From Pseudomonadota bacterium (GTDB lineage Bacteria > Pseudomonadota > Alphaproteobacteria > Rhizobiales > Devosiaceae), in contig JAEYXQ010000172.1 of NCBI GenBank assembly GCA_023431205.1, positions 1 to 16,958 of the forward strand: a DNA stretch of 16,958 nucleotides. Direction: 5' to 3'. The position numbers were made by a program, and so were the translations under genes. Positions 14,101 through 16,958 of this stretch are shown here, one piece after another. The notes below the pieces were generated by a model. That model saw only the letters and a program-made list of their open reading frames with translations. It searched no databases and had not been told where the DNA came from. The number at the start of each line of letters is the position of its first letter. Positions within the stretch are counted from its first letter, which is position 1.

Positions 14101-16713
14101 ATGCCCGCCGCCGCCACCGAACTGCTCAAGGAATACCGCGCCAAGCGCGACTTCACCAAAACGCAGGAACCCTCGGGTGCCAAGGCCCGCGGCAAGAGGG
14201 CCTCTACCCAGCAGTTGCGCTTCTGCGTTCAAAAGCACGATGCCACCCGCCTCCACTACGACTTCCGCATCGAGCTCGACGGCGTGCTCAAGAGCTGGGC
14301 CGTCACCAAGGGCCCGTCCGACAACCCCGCCGACAAGCGCCTTGCCGTCCACGTGGAAGATCACCCGCTCGACTATGGCAGCTTCGAGGGCACCATTCCC
14401 GAGGGCGAATATGGCGGCGGCACCGTCATGCTATGGGACGAAGGCACCTGGGAGCCGGTGGGCGACCCCCATGAAGGGCTCGAAAAGGGCGACCTCAAGA
14501 TGCGCCTCAACGGCAAGCGCCTGAAGGGGGAGTACGTCCTCGTCCACATGAAGGGCCGCGACACCAAGCGCAAATCCGGCCCCCCGCGTGAGAACTGGCT
14601 GCTGATCAAGCATCGCGATGACTACGCCCGCGACGACGGCCCGCTGATTACCGAGCGCTTCACCAAGTCCGTCTCCACCGGCCGCGACCTCGACGGCATC
14701 GCCCGGGGGCTGAAGCCGAAAAAGGGCTCCACCACTCCCGCCGAAAATGTCTGGCACTCCAATGCCGAGCCGAAGGCCACCAGCAAACCCGCCAGCAGGA
14801 AGGCGGCAGCCAAACCCAAGGCGAAGCCGGAAGCTCTCCCCGACTACCGTCAGCCCCAACTCGCCACCCTGGTTTCGGACGTTCCGGACGGCTCCGGCTG
14901 GGTGTTCGAGATGAAGTATGACGGCTATCGGTGCCTCGCCGCCGTGTCAGGCGGGGCGGTCCGCCTCTACACCCGCACTGGGCAGGACTGGACCGACAAG
15001 TTCGCCGCCATCGCCCCCGCTTTCGAGACCCTGACCGCCGGCAGCGCGCTGATCGATGGCGAACTCTGCGCTTTCGATGACAAGGGCCGCACCGACTTCT
15101 CGACCCTCAAGACCCACCTCTCCAATGGTGGCCCCCTTACCTTCTTCGCCTTCGACCTCCTCGAGCAGGACGGCGAAGACCTCACCCGCCTGCCCCTCAC
15201 CGAGCGCAAGCAGCGGCTCGAAAAGCTCCTCGGCAAGACCGAAGCCAATTCCCTGCTGCAGTTCTCCACCCACGTCAGCGGCAACGGCCAGAAGGTGTTC
15301 GACACCGTCTGCCGCGCCGGCCACGAAGGCATCATCGCCAAGCGCGCCGACGCCCCGTACCAGGGCTCGCGGACGCGGGACTGGCTCAAGGTGAAATGCT
15401 CCAAGCGCCAGGAGTTCATCATCGCCGGCTGGTCGCCCTCGACCAAAAAGAAGACTTTCGGCTCGCTCCTGATCGGTACGCTGGAAGACGGCAAGCTGGT
15501 CTATCGCGGCCGCGTCGGCACCGGCTTCACCCAGGAAGATTCCCGCGTCCTGCAGCAGGAGCTCGACCGCCGCGCCCGCAAGACCAACCCCTTCGACAAG
15601 GTCCCCCGCCCCATTGCCCGCAATGCCCGTTGGGTGGCGCCGGAACTGGTGGCCGAGGTCGCCTTCACCGAATTCACCCCCGATGGCGTGCTGCGCCACC
15701 CCTCCTTCCTCGGCCTCCGCGAAGACAAGCCCGCCGCCGAGATCACCATCGAGAAGCCCGTCGACACGTCCGACGACGCCGCCCTGCCCGCCACGCCCCT
15801 CAGCCCGCAGGCCGGCCTCCATGCGGCTGAAGCCACCGGGGTCAAGCTCACCAGTCCGGATCGCGTCGTTTATCCCGGCCAGGGCGTCACCAAGGCCGAC
15901 CTCGTCGCCTATTACGCCGCGGTGGCCGAGCGCATGCTCCCCTATATCGAGCAGCGCCCGCTCAGCCTCGTGCGCTGCCCGCAGGGCCGGGCCAAATACT
16001 GCTTCTTCCAGAAGCACGACACCGGCGCCTTTCCCGAGCAGATGAAGCACATCCCCATCGTGGAGAAAGACGGCCACACCGAGGAATATTTCTATATCGA
16101 GGACCTCTCCGGCCTGATCGCCGGCACCCAGATGAACGTGCTCGAATGGCACCTGTGGGGCGCCCGCATCAAGGACGTCGAAAAGGCCGAGCGGCTGATC
16201 TTCGACATCGACCCCGATGTCGGCCTCGACTTCAACGAGGTCAAGCGCGCCGCCGCCGACATCCGCGGCCTCCTTGCCGAACTTGGCCTGGAGACCTATC
16301 CCCTGGTCAGCGGCGGCAAGGGCATCCACGTCATCGCCCCCGTCCGCCCCACCCTCGACTGGCCGGAGGTCAAGGCGTTCTGCAAGGGCGTCGCCAACCT
16401 CCTTGCCGAGTGCGAGCCCGACCGCTTCACCGCCAATATCCGCAAGGACAAGCGCAAGGGCCGCATGTTCATAGACTACCTCCGCAACGAGCGCGGCTCA
16501 ACCGCCATCGCACCCTGGTCCACCCGCTCGCGCGACGGCGCCCCCGTCGCTGTCCCCATCGCCTGGACCGAACTGGACGGACTCCGCGCCGCCAACCAGT
16601 TCTCCCTCCCCCAGGCTGCGGCCCGCGCCAAACAGCCCGACCCCTGGAAAGGCTACTTCACCACCACCCAGTCCATCACCGCGAAGATGCGAAAGGCGGT
16701 CGGCGCGGGTTAA
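14101..16713 (+). CDS. ligD: Multifunctional end-joining DNA ligase D (phosphoesterase-ligase-polymerase)
   Basis: The 870-residue product has all three LigD activities, in the same order as the Pseudomonas enzyme. The 3'-phosphoesterase domain (about 35-190) keeps the metal and phosphate ligands H46, H52, D54, R56, H88 and Y92, in the same spacing as the essential residues known in P. aeruginosa LigD. A basic linker (about 220-245) follows. The ATP-dependent ligase domain (about 250-550) has the nucleophile K272 in EMKYDGYR, FFAFDLL at 348-354 and EGIIAKR at 409-415. The primase-polymerase domain (about 575-860) has the metal aspartates D702 and D704 in FDIDPD, with S737 and H743 in SGGKGIHV. 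No key residue is missing. It trims, fills and seals ends held by Ku. Confidence 0.97.
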   Translation: MPAAATELLKEYRAKRDFTKTQEPSGAKARGKRASTQQLRFCVQKHDATRLHYDFRIELDGVLKSWAVTKGPSDNPADKRLAVHVEDHPLDYGSFEGTIPEGEYGGGTVMLWDEGTWEPVGDPHEGLEKGDLKMRLNGKRLKGEYVLVHMKGRDTKRKSGPPRENWLLIKHRDDYARDDGPLITERFTKSVSTGRDLDGIARGLKPKKGSTTPAENVWHSNAEPKATSKPASRKAAAKPKAKPEALPDYRQPQLATLVSDVPDGSGWVFEMKYDGYRCLAAVSGGAVRLYTRTGQDWTDKFAAIAPAFETLTAGSALIDGELCAFDDKGRTDFSTLKTHLSNGGPLTFFAFDLLEQDGEDLTRLPLTERKQRLEKLLGKTEANSLLQFSTHVSGNGQKVFDTVCRAGHEGIIAKRADAPYQGSRTRDWLKVKCSKRQEFIIAGWSPSTKKKTFGSLLIGTLEDGKLVYRGRVGTGFTQEDSRVLQQELDRRARKTNPFDKVPRPIARNARWVAPELVAEVAFTEFTPDGVLRHPSFLGLREDKPAAEITIEKPVDTSDDAALPATPLSPQAGLHAAEATGVKLTSPDRVVYPGQGVTKADLVAYYAAVAERMLPYIEQRPLSLVRCPQGRAKYCFFQKHDTGAFPEQMKHIPIVEKDGHTEEYFYIEDLSGLIAGTQMNVLEWHLWGARIKDVEKAERLIFDIDPDVGLDFNEVKRAAADIRGLLAELGLETYPLVSGGKGIHVIAPVRPTLDWPEVKAFCKGVANLLAECEPDRFTANIRKDKRKGRMFIDYLRNERGSTAIAPWSTRSRDGAPVAVPIAWTELDGLRAANQFSLPQAAARAKQPDPWKGYFTTTQSITAKMRKAVGAG

Positions 16714-16796
16714 GGTACGCTCTCTCCACCTCGCCTGCGGTAAGGGAGCGGCCAAACTCTCGACCCCTTCACCACCCTCATCACACCCCGGTGTCA

Positions 16797-16814
16797 CCCC
16801 CGCGAAAGCGGGGG
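16797..16814. repeat. Hairpin repeat with GAAA loop downstream of ligD
   Basis: CCCCCGC and GCGGGGG form a perfect 7-bp stem around a GAAA tetraloop. The flanks (GTGTCA before, CCCATC after) match a widespread alphaproteobacterial intergenic palindrome with a CCCGCGAAAGCGGG core. It lies 83 bases after the ligD stop and could also slow transcription, but it has no T-tract. From 16714 to 16796 I see no gene or clear signal. Confidence 0.65.
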
Positions 16815-16856
16815 CCCATCCCGAGATGCCCCCACAGCCGCAAGGTGGTGTTGCCA

Positions 16857-16870
16857 GGCACCTCGGTGCC
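16857..16870. repeat. Short perfect hairpin GGCAC/GTGCC
   Basis: GGCAC (16857-16861) pairs with GTGCC (16866-16870) around a CTCG loop. It lies between two larger palindromic repeats in the non-coding stretch after ligD and is probably part of the same repeat cluster. Confidence 0.45.
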
Positions 16871-16873
16871 CGC

Positions 16874-16958
16874 GACCTCGTCCTTCGACGAGCTCAGGAT
16901 GAGGTCTATGAGAGAGCGGTCGCACCGAACCTTCGTAGACCTCATGGTGAGCCTGTCG
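16874..16958. repeat. Palindromic intergenic repeat pair, cut by the window end
   Basis: GACCTCGTCC (16874-16883) pairs with GGATGAGGTC (16897-16906), with one G-T, around a loop that contains CGACGAGCTC. After 30 bases the motif returns in the opposite orientation as TAGACCTCATGGTGAGCCTG at 16937-16956 and runs off the window. The core (CCTCATGGTGAGCCTGTCG and its inverse) belongs to a very common alphaproteobacterial intergenic palindrome. It holds no gene. Confidence 0.65.

Noticed and set aside
16498..16797. Possible small minus-strand gene at the end of ligD
   Set aside because: Mostly antisense to the LigD polymerase domain, with Gly/Glu/Arg-rich shadow composition and no ribosome-binding site that stands out.

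Overview
The window is high-GC chromosomal DNA from an alphaproteobacterium, most likely of the order Hyphomicrobiales (Rhizobiales) and possibly close to Devosia. The evidence is a DUF982 gene, a DUF2087 gene, a DUF459-type SGNH hydrolase, a ku-ligD end-joining operon, two sites matching the EcfG/RpoE2 general-stress sigma factor consensus, and several intergenic palindromic repeats typical of this class. I see no tRNA, rRNA, CRISPR array, prophage or transposase gene. The genus is an inference.

Layout. Positions 1-4060 (+) hold the ammonia-assimilation block: the 3' end of gltB, a ~180-bp palindromic repeat, a glutathione S-transferase gene, and gltD, whose start overlaps the transferase gene. 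Two hairpins follow gltD, then a small DUF982 gene on the minus strand (4134-4376). Divergent from it on the plus strand is hpt (4464-5003), followed by a DUF2087 gene (5201-5743) with a long structured leader. An envelope cluster reads leftward from 9195 to 5747: galE, a lytic transglycosylase gene coupled to it through TGATG, and a secreted SGNH hydrolase. galU (9287-10171) diverges from galE; the 91 bp between them carry an inverted repeat. galU ends on a CTAG shared with the stop of an outer-membrane barrel gene (10168-11430, minus). Upstream of that lies an SPFH-NfeD membrane gene pair (minus). The last block (+) is ku-ligD (13117-16713), encoding bacterial non-homologous end joining, and the window ends in a cluster of palindromic repeats.

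How the genes fit together. GltB and GltD form NADPH-glutamate synthase. GalE and GalU make the nucleotide sugars UDP-galactose and UDP-glucose for surface polysaccharide, and they lie beside a murein hydrolase, an SGNH esterase-like protein and an outer-membrane barrel, so the middle third is an envelope neighbourhood. Ku and LigD form a complete two-protein double-strand-break repair system with all the catalytic residues I could check present. The most informative new reading is that both ku-ligD and the DUF982 gene have a GGAAC-N17-CGTT element at a suitable distance upstream, which suggests they are induced in the general stress response.

I find no wholly new multi-gene system. The best leads are the stress-sigma link to end joining, the structured DUF2087 leader, the galE/galU operator-like palindrome and the transferase gene inside the gltB-gltD unit.
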